Source of the DNA: Listeria monocytogenes ATCC 19117
GTDB taxonomy: Bacteria; Bacillota; Bacilli; Lactobacillales; Listeriaceae
Assembly (NCBI RefSeq): GCF_000307025.1
Contig: NC_018584.1
Location: 1,736,001-1,800,000 of the forward strand
DNA: 64,000 bases
Reading direction: 5' to 3'
This document shows, piece by piece, positions 1 through 13,865 of the stretch; position 1 is the first letter of the stretch; every line of letters begins with the position of its first letter. The notes beneath the pieces are model-generated. The model worked only from the letters and a program-made list of their open reading frames with translations, ran no database searches and had not been told where the DNA came from. Position numbers and translations under genes: made by a program.

Positions 1-41
1 TGATTACAAATCAGTTGCTCTACCAACTGAGCTAAGCCGGC
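1..41 (-). tRNA. tRNA-Thr (anticodon TGT), 5' part only
   Basis: On the minus strand the sequence starts with the acceptor GCCGGC, then a normal D-arm (AGCTCAGTTGGTAGAGC) and the first half of an anticodon arm. The seven-base loop TTTGTAA gives anticodon TGT (Thr). The 3' half lies beyond the left edge. It follows tRNA-Val by 8 bases and belongs to the tRNA string downstream of the rRNA operon. Confidence 0.9.
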
Positions 42-49
42 ATAAAAAA

Positions 50-122
50 TGGAGGTTAACGGGATCGAACCGCTGACCCTCTGCTTGTAAGGCAGATGCT
101 CTCCCAGCTGAGCTAAACCTCC
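50..122 (-). tRNA. tRNA-Val (anticodon TAC)
   Basis: A complete cloverleaf is visible on the minus strand. The acceptor GGAGGTT pairs with AACCTCC, with discriminator A at position 50. The D-arm is AGCTCAGCTGGGAGAGC, the anticodon loop CTTACAA gives TAC, and the T-arm contains GGTTCGATCC. The CCA end is not encoded, because a T-rich stretch follows. It is cotranscribed with the rRNA genes. Confidence 0.96.
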
Positions 123-130
123 AGAAATAC

Positions 131-246
131 TGCCCGGCAGCGACCTACTCTCGCAGGGGGAAGCCCCCAACTACCATTGGCGCAGAGAAGCTTAACTACC
201 GTGTTCGGGATGGGAACGGGTGTGACCTTCTCGCCATAACTACCAG
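131..246 (-). rRNA. rrf: 5S ribosomal RNA
   Basis: The minus strand carries the conserved 5S core (TCACACCCGTTCCCATCCCG and GAACACGG), framed by complementary ends (CTGG... and ...GCCGGGCAG). The length of about 116 bases is normal. It lies between 23S and tRNA-Val. The ends are approximate to a few bases. Confidence 0.95.
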
Positions 247-326
247 ACAATATTTAAGTTGTTGAAAGATTGCTCTCTCAAACTAGAGAAGAAAGGGTTC
301 AGTTAGGTAACTTCGTTTCATTTTTT

Positions 327-5049
<4,723 letters not shown>

Positions 5050-5299
5050 AAATATAAATTGAATTTGAATACTTATTCAACACCGTGAATAAGATTCCTT
5101 GCGTCAAATTGACTTCGCTAGCAATTAAATTACTAGTTTGTTTTGTTGAAAACAGCTTTCTGTTTTCTGCCCTGCGATTACCAGTGAGACTTTACGTCTC
5201 ATTGCTTTTCGTCTTCTTCTTTGTTCAGTTTTCAAAGGTCAGTTAGTCGCTTTCATGCTTGTTATGCGAATGTTTTCGTTTGTTTTTTGCGACTTTTAA
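5050..5299 (-). other. rRNA operon leader with boxA
   Basis: This is the transcribed leader between the rrn promoters and 16S. It holds no gene. At 5221-5236 the minus strand reads TTTGAAAACTGAACAA, matching the boxA antitermination element of Firmicutes rrn operons. The rest is AT-rich sequence probably used in precursor stem formation. Confidence 0.7.
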
Positions 5300-5328
5300 A
5301 TCATATCATTTCAGCAACTATCTGTCAA
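5300..5328 (-). promoter_or_regulatory. rrn promoter P2 (sigma-A)
   Basis: The minus strand has -35 TTGACA (5323-5328) and -10 TATGAT (5300-5305) with an exact 17-base spacer. This is near consensus and points into the rRNA operon. It is the promoter closer to 16S. Confidence 0.88.
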
Positions 5329-5394
5329 CAACTTTTTGAATTTATTTTATGAATAAAATTCATTTAAATCGCTGCTATCGTAGCGCCGAAAACT

Positions 5395-5423
5395 AATATA
5401 TCAAGTTTTGAGATATATGTCAA
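5395..5423 (-). promoter_or_regulatory. rrn promoter P1 (sigma-A)
   Basis: The minus strand has -35 TTGACA (5418-5423) and -10 TATATT (5395-5400) with a 17-base spacer, 95 bases upstream of P2. Tandem P1/P2 promoters are usual for rRNA operons in this group. Confidence 0.85.
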
Positions 5424-5472
5424 CCGAATTATGCATAAAATTAAATAAAAATGAAAAAAATTGCAAAAAACA

Positions 5473-5503
5473 CAAAAAAACACCTAGCTAGGCTAAGTGT
5501 TTT
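5473..5503 (-). terminator. Rho-independent terminator of perR
   Basis: Just after the perR stop codon the minus strand forms a 9-bp stem (ACACTTAGC with GCTAGGTGT, one G-U pair) followed by a run of T. It separates perR from the rrn promoters about 50 bases further on. Confidence 0.8.
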
Positions 5504-5505
5504 GA

Positions 5506-5952
5506 TTAATTATTTGATTGTTTTTCTTTACAGGCTGGACATATACCATATACTTCCAGTCTGTGATTATCTATTTCATATCCGGTCATATGTGCTGCGA
5601 AATGTTCTACTTCATCTAAACCTGGATATTGAAAATCAACTATTTTTCCACACACATTACAAATTGCGTGGTAATGATTAGATGTAGAAAAATCAAATCG
5701 ACTAGATGCATCGCCATAGGATAATTCTTTAATTAGACCAGCATCCCGGAAAACGCGTAAATTATTATATACAGTTGCTACGCTCATGTTAGGGAAGTTT
5801 CCTTCTAAAGCCCGATAAATATCATCCGCGGTTGGGTGTGTATGTGAGTTAATTAAGAATTCAAGTATAGCATGACGCTGAGGAGTGATTCTTACTCCTG
5901 TTTTCTTTAAGACATCTACTGCCTCTTTTAGAGTTGCATTAGACACCGCCAT
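5506..5952 (-). CDS. perR: Peroxide-responsive repressor PerR (Fur family)
   Basis: A 148-residue Fur-family metalloregulator. The N-terminal winged helix (about 1-85) is followed by a dimerisation domain. Regulatory-metal ligands of the PerR type are visible (H37, D87, H93, H95, D106), as is a four-cysteine structural zinc site (C98, C101, C138, C141). PerR senses H2O2 by metal-catalysed oxidation of its ligand histidines and represses catalase, iron uptake and haem genes. The ATG follows a clear GGAAGGGAG ribosome binding site. A Per-box overlaps its promoter, implying autoregulation. The upstream neighbour is a 2-hydroxyacid dehydrogenase on the same strand with no terminator between. Fur and Zur paralogues are less likely given the D residues at the metal site and the Per-box. 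Confidence 0.93.
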   Translation of the reverse strand: MAVSNATLKEAVDVLKKTGVRITPQRHAILEFLINSHTHPTADDIYRALEGNFPNMSVATVYNNLRVFRDAGLIKELSYGDASSRFDFSTSNHYHAICNVCGKIVDFQYPGLDEVEHFAAHMTGYEIDNHRLEVYGICPACKEKQSNN

Positions 5953-5972
5953 GCACTCCCTTCCAAAAATAA

Positions 5973-6013
5973 TTATTATCTTTATAATACCGGAAATAAC
6001 GCTTAACTGTCAA
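5973..6013 (-). promoter_or_regulatory. perR promoter with overlapping Per-box
   Basis: The minus strand has -35 TTGACA (6008-6013) and -10 TATTAT (5984-5989) with an 18-base spacer. A 15-base near-palindrome at 5973-5987, TTATAAAGATAATAA, matches 12 of 14 defined positions of the Per-box consensus TTATAATnATTATAA and covers the -10. This arrangement fits PerR repressing its own gene. Confidence 0.75.
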
Positions 6014-6034
6014 TAGAATGGCAGAATTTATAGC

Positions 6035-6976
6035 TTAATAACCTTTATTCAAATCAATTTCATTCCGTAATTTGGTATTTTCTTTTAGATGTTTGATATT
6101 TTCAAACCAAATCTTAAAGCTACGTTCTAAATATTTATCCGAATGTCCAGATACATGAGGTGTGATAGTAACGTTACTTGCTTCCCATAAATAATTGTCT
6201 TCGGAAAGTGGCTCTTCAGGTACAACATCTAAATAAAAATGGTTTATTAATTGCTCTTTTGATGCTTGTTCTAAAACCTTTAATTCAACTGCGCTACCTC
6301 TTCCTATATTGATAAAAACTGCATTATCTTTCATTTTCCGGAAAAATGATAAGGAATAAATAGCTGTTGTTTTGTCTGTATGAGGTAAAACACTAACAAA
6401 AAAATCTGCTAATGGAGCCACTTTTTCGATATCGGACATGGCATATGTTTTACTAAAGGGCTTCACAGGATGTCCAGTTGTATTAACACCTATAATTTCC
6501 ATATCAAATGCTTGAGCGAACTCGGCCACTTTTGCTCCAATGGCTCCAGTTCCAGCTACTACCAAAGTTTTTCCAGCTAACTCTGTTATTGGTTCTTCAC
6601 TTGCCCAATTTTTTTCTTTTTGCATTTGATAGAAGAAAGTGGCTTTTTTTACGTGTGATAACATGAAAGATAGCGCGTATTCTCCCATTGGCACAGCGTG
6701 GATTCCGCGTACATTAGCAACTTTAATTTTTTTTTCTTGAATTATTTCCCTCGGCAAACTATCTACTCCCGCAGAAAAAACCATGATAAATTTTAAATTG
6801 CTTGCTTGTTTAATTTTGGCTTCAGTAATGTTAGATCCGTATGTGACGATGATATCTATCTCCGCTAAATTGGCAAAATGATCATTGCTCTCATAATAAA
6901 AAGTATCCTCTGGAAATTTCTCTGCTTGCAAAGTCTGTAAATGTTCTGGGACATCTAATGTAAATAAAATGTTCAT
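6035..6976 (-). CDS. D-isomer-specific 2-hydroxyacid dehydrogenase
   Basis: A 313-residue NAD(P)-dependent 2-hydroxyacid dehydrogenase, related to glycerate, phosphoglycerate and hydroxypyruvate reductases. The C-terminal half has the nucleotide-binding motif GTGAIG, the arginine of NIGRGSAV, the acid in VVPEEPL and the catalytic histidine of TPHVSG. The substrate cannot be read from sequence. A GTG 12 bases upstream would abut the ribosome binding site AAGAGAGGAA, so the internal ATG (MNILFTLDV) is preferred. It is divergent from gsaB and has its own promoter. No terminator is seen before perR, so readthrough into perR is possible. Confidence 0.82.
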   Translation of the reverse strand: MNILFTLDVPEHLQTLQAEKFPEDTFYYESNDHFANLAEIDIIVTYGSNITEAKIKQASNLKFIMVFSAGVDSLPREIIQEKKIKVANVRGIHAVPMGEYALSFMLSHVKKATFFYQMQKEKNWASEEPITELAGKTLVVAGTGAIGAKVAEFAQAFDMEIIGVNTTGHPVKPFSKTYAMSDIEKVAPLADFFVSVLPHTDKTTAIYSLSFFRKMKDNAVFINIGRGSAVELKVLEQASKEQLINHFYLDVVPEEPLSEDNYLWEASNVTITPHVSGHSDKYLERSFKIWFENIKHLKENTKLRNEIDLNKGY

Positions 6977-7011
6977 TTTGCGCCACACTTCCTCTCTTTA
7001 GCTATATACTA

Positions 7012-7040
7012 ATTTTATGCTTTTTTTCATTTAACGGCAA
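7012..7040 (-). promoter_or_regulatory. Promoter of the 2-hydroxyacid dehydrogenase gene
   Basis: The minus strand has -35 TTGCCG (7035-7040), a 17-base spacer and -10 TAAAAT (7012-7017), about 35 bases before the start codon. Confidence 0.6.
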
Positions 7041-7057
7041 TTAAATTGTTTTTTCGA

Positions 7058-7086
7058 TTGCGGCATCTTATTTTTTCGCATAGAAT
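7058..7086 (+). promoter_or_regulatory. gsaB promoter
   Basis: The plus strand has -35 TTGCGG (7058-7063), a 17-base spacer and -10 TAGAAT (7081-7086). The predicted start site is about 28 bases before the gsaB start codon. It lies back to back with the promoter of the divergent dehydrogenase. Confidence 0.6.
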
Positions 7087-7120
7087 ATAAGAGGTATTAA
7101 AATTTTGAGGAGATGACGAA

Positions 7121-8419
7121 ATGGATCATTCAATGTCAAAAAAATTGCATGATGAAGCACTTTTACATATAGTTGGCGGGGTTAATAGCCCATCTAGGTC
7201 AAATAAAGGGGTTGGCGGCGGAATTCCTGTAACAATGGAACGGGCTAGCGGCGCTTATTTTTATGATGTGGATGGGAATAAGTATATTGACTACTTAGCT
7301 GCGTTTGGACCAATCATTACTGGACATGCACATCCTCATATTACAGAAGCAATTACAAAAGCTGCGCAAAATGGTGTTTTGTACGGAACACCTACTAAAC
7401 ACGAAATCACTTTTGCGAAAATGTTAAAAGAGGCCATTCCTTCACTTGAGAAGGTCCGTTTTACAAATTCCGGGACGGAAGCTGTTATGACAACGATTCG
7501 TGTCGCTCGCGCTTATACAGGCAGAGATAAAATCATTAAATTCGCTGGGTGTTACCACGGCCACTTTGATTTAGTACTCGTGGAAGCTGGTTCTGGACCT
7601 TCTACGCTTGGCATTCCAGACTCCGCTGGGGTAACGAAATCAACCGCAGAAGAAGTTATTACTGTACCTTTTAATGACCTTGCATCGTTTAAAGAGGCAT
7701 TAGCTGTTTGGAGCGATCAAGTTGCTGCTGTTTTAGTAGAACCTATTGTTGGGAATTTTGGAATGGTTGCGCCAGAAGATGGTTTTTTAGAAGCTGTTAA
7801 TGAACTCGCACATGCCAATGATTCTTTAGTAATTTATGATGAAGTTATTACGGCTTTCCGTTTTATGTACGGCGGCGCGCAGAACTATTTAGGTGTTATT
7901 CCAGATTTGACTGCTATGGGTAAAATTATTGGTGGCGGGCTTCCGATTGGTGCTTACGGTGGTCGGATTGATATCATGGAAAAAGTAGCACCACTCGGAC
8001 CGGCTTATCAGGCTGGGACGCATGCGGGGAATCCGGCATCTATTCTTTCAGGAATTGCTTGTCTCGAAGTTTTACAAGAAGAAGGACTGTATGAGCGCTT
8101 TGAAAAATATGGCTCGATGCTGAAAGATGGCATTGAAAAAGCCGCGCTAAAACACGGCATTGCTGTTACGGTTAACCAAATTGTCGGTGCTCTAACTGTT
8201 TACTTTACGGAAGATCCTGTGACTAATTATGCTGAGGCTGGCGCTACAAATGGCGAGTTATTCGGTCGTTTCTTTAAAGGAATGCTAGAGGAAGGCATTA
8301 ATTTGGCGCCTTCTAAATATGAAGCATGGTTCATCACTTCCGCACACTCGGAAGCTGATATTTTAGAAACAATCCAAGCAGTTGATACTGTTTTTGGAAA
8401 AATGGTTCAAGATAACTAG
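7121..8419 (+). CDS. gsaB: Glutamate-1-semialdehyde 2,1-aminomutase
   Basis: A 432-residue PLP enzyme of the class III aminotransferase fold that converts glutamate-1-semialdehyde to 5-aminolevulinate, the first committed tetrapyrrole precursor. The PLP lysine is K268 in [25 protein letters not shown] (about 116-123) and YHGHFD (145-150) are typical of the family. Firmicutes often have two copies (hemL in the hem operon and an unlinked gsaB). This isolated position next to perR suggests the second copy. The start has GAGGAG about 9 bases upstream. It is transcribed alone, with the promoter at 7058-7086. Confidence 0.9.
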   Translation: MDHSMSKKLHDEALLHIVGGVNSPSRSNKGVGGGIPVTMERASGAYFYDVDGNKYIDYLAAFGPIITGHAHPHITEAITKAAQNGVLYGTPTKHEITFAKMLKEAIPSLEKVRFTNSGTEAVMTTIRVARAYTGRDKIIKFAGCYHGHFDLVLVEAGSGPSTLGIPDSAGVTKSTAEEVITVPFNDLASFKEALAVWSDQVAAVLVEPIVGNFGMVAPEDGFLEAVNELAHANDSLVIYDEVITAFRFMYGGAQNYLGVIPDLTAMGKIIGGGLPIGAYGGRIDIMEKVAPLGPAYQAGTHAGNPASILSGIACLEVLQEEGLYERFEKYGSMLKDGIEKAALKHGIAVTVNQIVGALTVYFTEDPVTNYAEAGATNGELFGRFFKGMLEEGINLAPSKYEAWFITSAHSEADILETIQAVDTVFGKMVQDN

Positions 8420-8451
8420 GTAATATTACTTTATAAACTGGTGAGAAACGT

Positions 8452-8495
8452 TATAATAGAAGAAGAATGAGCGGGAAAACTTAAAAATCCCGCTC
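8452..8495 (+). promoter_or_regulatory. Promoter -10 and leader hairpin of the ArAE-family gene
   Basis: A TATAAT box (8452-8457) is followed by a perfect 8-bp stem, GAGCGGGA (8469-8476) with TCCCGCTC (8488-8495). The hairpin has no T-run, so it is either a weak gsaB terminator or a 5' leader structure of the next mRNA, about 30 bases before its start codon. The -35 is poor. Confidence 0.45.
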
Positions 8496-8524
8496 AAATA
8501 GTCTATAGAAAGGAATAACCTTCC

Positions 8525-9613
8525 ATGAAATTCGGAGCTAGAATTTTGAAAACTGGTATTGCAATCACATTGGCGCTTTTTATCGCTCAACTTTGCAATT
8601 CACCTTCTCCATCTCTGGCAGGCATTTCCGCCGTTTTTGCTATCCAACCTTCTATTTATAGGTCCTATCGAACTATTTTAGAACGGGCGCAAGGGAACGT
8701 AATTGGAGCCATCATTGCAATTATTTTTGGACTTTATATTGGTAATGATTTTATTTTAATTGGTGTCGCTTCGATTATCTGTGTTGCTTTATTAATGCAA
8801 TTCCGCTTGGAGAATACGATTGGCCTTGCAGTCGTGACACTCATTATTGTAATGGATTCTCCTGGTAATGACTTTTTAGAAATCGCACTTATTCGTTTTG
8901 GGACAATTATGTTAGGTTTACTTGCGGCATTTATTGTCAATCTATTCTTTTTACCACCGAAATATGAAGTTTCATTGTTTCAGTTAATTTATAATACGAA
9001 TAGTGAAATCGTTCGTTGGATTAAATTAAACTTGCGTCATGCTGCGGACTTCCCTCTTCTAAAAAAAGATATGGAGTGGATGCAAAAACAGTTAAATCAA
9101 ACGCGTAACTTATATGGTTTATACAGAGAAGAGCGTACTTTTTTAAAGAAAAATGCCATTTCAAAAGGGCGGAAAATTGCTGTATATAGGCAAATGTTGC
9201 TTTGTTCTCAAAAAGGTTTTGAGCTTTTAAAAATCCAACATCGCTATGAAAATGATTATTTGCAACTGCCTCCAGATAAGCAAGAGTTAATCAGACAACA
9301 TATCGATTACTTAACGGATAAACATGAACAACTTTTACTGACATACATCGATAAAGTTTCGATTGATCTTGAATATGTAGAGTCGCATTTAGCACAGGAT
9401 CCCCAAGATTTGATGCAGCTTTTCTTGCGTGAGATGAGGGAAACAGAAAAAGATGAGTATGAGGATATGATGGATAAATACCATTTAATGCGTATTATTG
9501 CCTCTGTTTTTGCTTACCAAGAGACAATCGACTATTTAGAAAAATTAATTCATAGTTTTAAACTCAGACACACGAAAGAAAACCAAATTGATATTAATGT
9601 CAATGAAGAATAA
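8525..9613 (+). CDS. Aromatic acid exporter family (FUSC/DUF939) membrane protein
   Basis: A 362-residue protein with an N-terminal block of hydrophobic segments (about residues 8-145) and a long hydrophilic, helix-rich C-terminal cytoplasmic half. This layout is typical of the ArAE/DUF939 family related to B. subtilis YqjA and YgaE. Members are thought to export aromatic acids or help envelope homeostasis, but no substrate can be inferred here. GAAAGGA lies just before the ATG. It is monocistronic and ends at a terminator shared with the convergent Ntdp gene. Confidence 0.72.
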   Translation: MKFGARILKTGIAITLALFIAQLCNSPSPSLAGISAVFAIQPSIYRSYRTILERAQGNVIGAIIAIIFGLYIGNDFILIGVASIICVALLMQFRLENTIGLAVVTLIIVMDSPGNDFLEIALIRFGTIMLGLLAAFIVNLFFLPPKYEVSLFQLIYNTNSEIVRWIKLNLRHAADFPLLKKDMEWMQKQLNQTRNLYGLYREERTFLKKNAISKGRKIAVYRQMLLCSQKGFELLKIQHRYENDYLQLPPDKQELIRQHIDYLTDKHEQLLLTYIDKVSIDLEYVESHLAQDPQDLMQLFLREMRETEKDEYEDMMDKYHLMRIIASVFAYQETIDYLEKLIHSFKLRHTKENQIDINVNEE

Positions 9614-9614
9614 A

Positions 9615-9656
9615 CAAAAAACGAGCTTGGAGATAGACTCCAAAGCTCGTTTTTTT
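9615..9656. terminator. Bidirectional terminator
   Basis: The stem ACGAGCTTTGGAG-type (9621-9632 with 9639-9650, one bulged A) has A-runs on the left and T-runs on the right. It serves both the ArAE gene (+) and the convergent Ntdp gene (-), whose stop codon overlaps its edge. Confidence 0.85.
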
Positions 9657-10182
9657 AACGGTATTCTTTGTACTTTTCATACCAAATGTCAATGTAGTCA
9701 GGGGAAAACGGACCTTTTTTGTCCAAAATCCAGTGGCTTAACACATCCACATTATGTCGAAGTATCCGGTCAATTGAGTCTGGGTACTTCATTTGGCGAC
9801 GGTGTTGTTCGTATTCGCCCTCATCAAGCAAATGAAACCTTCCATCTGGGAAAACCTTAATATCGAGGTCATAGTCAATGTACTTAAGCGCTTGTTCATC
9901 TACTGCAAATGGTGTCCCTAGATTGCAGTAATGATAAATGCCGTCTTCTCTAATCATGGAAATTACATTAAACCAGTAATCACTATGAAAATAGCAGATA
10001 GATGGTTCGCGCGTTACCCATTTACGTCCGTCTGCTTCCACAACTAATGTGTGGTCGTTTCCGCCGATAATAATATTCTCCGTAGATTTAAGCACCACTG
10101 TCTTTTTCCAAGTACGATGAAGTTTTCCGTTATGTTTGTAGCTCTTGATTTGTATTATTTCTTTCTCTTTGGGTAAGTACAT
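9655..10182 (-). CDS. Nucleoside tri-/diphosphate phosphatase (DUF402, YgaC/Ntdp-like)
   Basis: A 175-residue soluble protein of the DUF402 family, resembling B. subtilis YgaC and the S. aureus nucleoside tri- and diphosphatase Ntdp. Conserved elements include the N-terminal [18 protein letters not shown], the RKWVTREP segment and the acidic [14 protein letters not shown] region that forms the metal site. It probably hydrolyses purine nucleoside di- and triphosphates, with an unclear physiological role. It has its own promoter (TATAAT at 10224-10229, weak -35). Confidence 0.75.
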   Translation of the reverse strand: MYLPKEKEIIQIKSYKHNGKLHRTWKKTVVLKSTENIIIGGNDHTLVVEADGRKWVTREPSICYFHSDYWFNVISMIREDGIYHYCNLGTPFAVDEQALKYIDYDLDIKVFPDGRFHLLDEGEYEQHRRQMKYPDSIDRILRHNVDVLSHWILDKKGPFSPDYIDIWYEKYKEYR

Positions 10183-10295
10183 CCTTTATCCTACTTTCCT
10201 CATGTACTATCAAAATCATTATTATTATAACATAAGGCAAGACTGCAAAAAAACAATATCGTGCTGAAACGGAATATTTTCCTCAAAAAAGAACT

Positions 10296-10332
10296 TTTTT
10301 TACATAAAATAGCTAATTTTTACCTATTTTGT
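10296..10332 (-). terminator. Probable terminator of mutY-fabL
   Basis: Past the fabL stop codon the minus strand forms a 7-bp AT-rich stem (AAAATAG with CTATTTT, 10306-10312 and 10324-10330), followed by a T-poor then A/T-rich stretch. It is weak. Confidence 0.4.
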
Positions 10333-10336
10333 TTTA

Positions 10337-11086
<750 letters not shown>

Positions 11087-12184
11087 TTATTCCCCCTTAA
11101 AATCTTTCCACGCTTGCCACATTTTTTGATATGGTACTGGAAAAGCAAGTCGCTTCATTTCTTCTTCTGTTGCAAAATACCAATTTTCATTTGGAATTGC
11201 TGACTGAAGTTTTGCCACACGAATGTCCATTTTCCATACTAAATGAGAAAAAACGTGTTTGATATGCGCAATTGGTTCGTCTTCTAGTAAAACGTCTAAG
11301 CCATAATTATGTAAAAATTGTAGTTTAGCTACTTCCTCATTTTCTTTTTTCGAAATTTCAATAGTAGGAAATTGCCACATATTTGCAAGCAAACCATTTT
11401 CTGGTCGTTTCTCTATGGCAATTTTTCCGTCCTCTGAAATAACAATGATGCTTAATAGTTCTTTGGTTTTCGTTTTCACTTTTTTTATTTTTACTGGATA
11501 ATTCGTTTCAACGCCATTTTTATGCGCTTCGCAAAACGGTTGGAGCGGACAAAGCATACACATTGGTTTTGTTGGTGTACAAACAAGCGCACCAATTTCC
11601 ATTAAACCTTGGTTGAAAGCGGCTGGATTTTCTTTGTCAATTAGTTGATATAACACTTCTTCAAAAATTTTCCGGGTGGACACTTTCATGATGTCTTCAC
11701 TAATTTCTAAAACGCGGGCGATGACACGCATAACATTGCCATCCACTGCTGGTTCAGCTTGGTTGTAGGCAATACTCAAGATAGCTCCGGCTGTATACGG
11801 TCCCACACCTTTAAGCGATAAAATAGTGGTTAAGTCGGTAGGAACTTCTCCAGAAAAATCGGCCATCACTTGCTTCATGGCTGTTTGGAGGTTTCTGACA
11901 CGAGAATAATAGCCTAAGCCTTCCCACGCTTTTAAAATATCCGCTTCATCCGCTTGGACAAAATCTTCCATCGTCGGAAATTGAGTCATAAAGCGATTAA
12001 AATAAGGAATTACTGTGTCGACTTTTGTTTGTTGAAGCATGATTTCTGAGACCCAAATTCTGTAAGGATCGGTATTTTCGCGCCACGGTAAGACGCGCTT
12101 ATTCGCTTCATACCAGGAAACGAGTGCTTCTTGAAAAGCAGTTATCTTTGTTTCATCCCAAGTTAGTCTCTTCATTTTTCTCAT
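11087..12184 (-). CDS. mutY: A/G-specific adenine glycosylase MutY
   Basis: A 365-residue DNA glycosylase that removes adenine mispaired with 8-oxoguanine. The helix-hairpin-helix is at LKGVGPYTAG (124-133). Catalytic residues E47 (WVSEIMLQQT) and D148 (PAVDGNVMRV) are present, as is the iron-sulfur loop C202-x6-C209-x2-C212-x5-C218. The C-terminal NUDIX-like domain (about 230-360) recognises 8-oxoG. GAGGGG precedes the start closely, and a second ATG three codons later is also possible. The divergent neighbour is a YfhP-like gene, the arrangement also seen for yfhP-yfhQ in Bacillus. Confidence 0.93.
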   Translation of the reverse strand: MRKMKRLTWDETKITAFQEALVSWYEANKRVLPWRENTDPYRIWVSEIMLQQTKVDTVIPYFNRFMTQFPTMEDFVQADEADILKAWEGLGYYSRVRNLQTAMKQVMADFSGEVPTDLTTILSLKGVGPYTAGAILSIAYNQAEPAVDGNVMRVIARVLEISEDIMKVSTRKIFEEVLYQLIDKENPAAFNQGLMEIGALVCTPTKPMCMLCPLQPFCEAHKNGVETNYPVKIKKVKTKTKELLSIIVISEDGKIAIEKRPENGLLANMWQFPTIEISKKENEEVAKLQFLHNYGLDVLLEDEPIAHIKHVFSHLVWKMDIRVAKLQSAIPNENWYFATEEEMKRLAFPVPYQKMWQAWKDFKGE

Positions 12185-12383
12185 TTTCCCCTCGTAATTC
12201 TAATAGATTTCTAATGTGTGTTGCTCCGGATGTGTAGTATAATGTAGACAGGGAATAAAATAGTATACCCATTCTTAAGCCGATTTCTATTATACCGAAT
12301 GCTGGCTTGATTGAATAGTGTTGTGCTCTTACAGGCAGCACCACTTGTATTTTTTAAGACCGATTTTAGAGGAGGCAAAGTCA

Positions 12384-13364
12384 TTGGATACTGGCACACA
12401 TGTAGTAATGGGAATTGCACTCGGAGCGTTAGCAACCGTAGACCCGGTAGTTGCCGGAAGTTCTCAAGCTGCCATTGGTATTATGACAGCAACAATTATT
12501 GGTTCACAAATTCCAGATATTGACACTGTACTAAAATTAAAAAACAACGCTGATTATATTAGAAATCACCGAGGAATAACACATTCCTTGCCGATGCTTG
12601 CAATTTGGCCATTACTTATTTCATCTGTTTTGTATTTACTTTTCCCAGCAGCAACATTTATTCATTTACTGTTATGGACGTTTATCGCGGTGGGATTACA
12701 CATTTTTGTAGATATTTTTAATGCTTACGGGACACAAGCAGTCAGACCGTTTAAAGAAACATGGGTCGCATTTGGATTTATCAATACCTTTGATTGGTTC
12801 ATTTTCGGTTCTCATGTTGTGGCTATTGCGGCTTGGTTGTTAGGTTCTCCTGTATTAGCTACATTTGTAACACTCTACGTCATTTTGGCACTTTATTATG
12901 TGGCGAGATTTGTTACACAACGAATGATTAAACATGCGGTTCAAAACTTAATTCCAGATTCAGAAGAAATCATTATTGCTTCCACCATCCACTTCTTCCA
13001 GTGGCGTGTGGCGGTAACAACCAAAGATCATTACTATGTAGGTCGAGCTTTCAAACGCAACATCTCTATCTACGAAAAATTTGACCGATTACCTGTTCCG
13101 GATAATGAAATCATCCGTTCTGCGAAAAAAGATAAAAATCTAGCTGCTTTTATCTCATTCTCCAAAGTTTACAACTGGCGCATTGAGGAAAAGCTAGATG
13201 GGACTTATGTAACATTTACCGATTTACGTTATCGTAGCAATGGACATTATCCATTTGTAGCAGTGGTGAAATTAGATGATGATTTAAAAATTGTTTCATC
13301 TTACACTGGTTGGATTTTCTCCACAGAAAAATTATACAAAAAACTAGCACCTGTTAGTATTTAA
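12384..13364 (+). CDS. YfhP-like membrane-bound metal-dependent hydrolase family protein
   Basis: A 326-residue protein of the YdjM/YfhP family. The first 200 residues hold four or five membrane segments and conserved metal-type histidines (DTGTHVVMG, RNHRGITHSLP, GLHIFVDIFNAYGTQ). The C-terminal part is cytoplasmic. A longer reading frame exists upstream, but a strong GAGGAGG sits 7 bases before the TTG that begins LDTGTHVV, so that TTG is chosen. In B. subtilis, YfhP has been described as a repressor of the adjacent mutY gene (yfhQ), which may hold here. It ends at a terminator shared with dut. Confidence 0.72.
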   Translation: MDTGTHVVMGIALGALATVDPVVAGSSQAAIGIMTATIIGSQIPDIDTVLKLKNNADYIRNHRGITHSLPMLAIWPLLISSVLYLLFPAATFIHLLLWTFIAVGLHIFVDIFNAYGTQAVRPFKETWVAFGFINTFDWFIFGSHVVAIAAWLLGSPVLATFVTLYVILALYYVARFVTQRMIKHAVQNLIPDSEEIIIASTIHFFQWRVAVTTKDHYYVGRAFKRNISIYEKFDRLPVPDNEIIRSAKKDKNLAAFISFSKVYNWRIEEKLDGTYVTFTDLRYRSNGHYPFVAVVKLDDDLKIVSSYTGWIFSTEKLYKKLAPVSI

Positions 13365-13394
13365 AAAAAGACCCGGAATCCCGGGTCTTTTTTT
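13363..13394. terminator. Bidirectional terminator
   Basis: A perfect 7-bp GC-rich stem (GACCCGG 13370-13376, CCGGGTC 13381-13387) has an AATC tetraloop and is flanked by seven A and seven T. It serves the yfhP-like gene and the convergent dut operon. Confidence 0.92.
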
Positions 13395-13863
13395 ATCTGC
13401 CTGTACTTCCTACCCCACCAACACGGGATTCGTTTGCGATAATATCTGTATCTGCAACTAAGTATTTTTGAAATACGCCTTGAGCAACACGTTCCCCCGC
13501 TTCAATAGCTACTGCTTCATTGGAGAAGTTTTTAATGGCAATCCCAATATTGCCATCATTACCTGGATTACTATAATAAGAAGAATCAATAATTCCTGTA
13601 CCGTTACACAGAAGTAAACCTTTCTTTATACCAATGGAAGAACGGACATAGATATTCAAAACCTCCTCTTCCTGCATATAACTTTTAATATCTGTCCAAA
13701 AAATGTGTTTTTCTCCTGGTAAGATGGTTACTGTTTCATTAGAGAAGAAATCATAGCCGGCCGAACCTTTGTCCCCGCGTATTGGTAAAGATATTGTTTG
13801 TTCCGGAAATTTTCTGCTTGCTTCATTTACTACTTCAAATCCTCTTACTTTCAATTCGTTCAC
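13393..13863 (-). CDS. dut: Trimeric dUTP diphosphatase
   Basis: A 156-residue dUTPase hydrolysing dUTP to dUMP and pyrophosphate. All five motifs are visible: GSAGYD (33-38), RSS (74-76), GTGIIDSSYY (88-97, catalytic D93), ERVAQGVF and the glycine-rich C-terminal RVGGVGSTGR. The motif-3 GIIDSSYY form resembles phage and YosS/YncF-type enzymes, but the setting is core chromosome. It is third in the recX-yfhJ-dut operon, starting 2 bases after yfhJ. Confidence 0.92.
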   Translation of the reverse strand: MNELKVRGFEVVNEASRKFPEQTISLPIRGDKGSAGYDFFSNETVTILPGEKHIFWTDIKSYMQEEEVLNIYVRSSIGIKKGLLLCNGTGIIDSSYYSNPGNDGNIGIAIKNFSNEAVAIEAGERVAQGVFQKYLVADTDIIANESRVGGVGSTGR

Positions 13864-13865
13864 TC

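Noticed and set aside
12311-12523. Short frames around the yfhP-like start, including an upstream extension of that gene to 12318
   Set aside because: The strong GAGGAGG seven bases before the TTG at 12384 and family alignment support the shorter protein.
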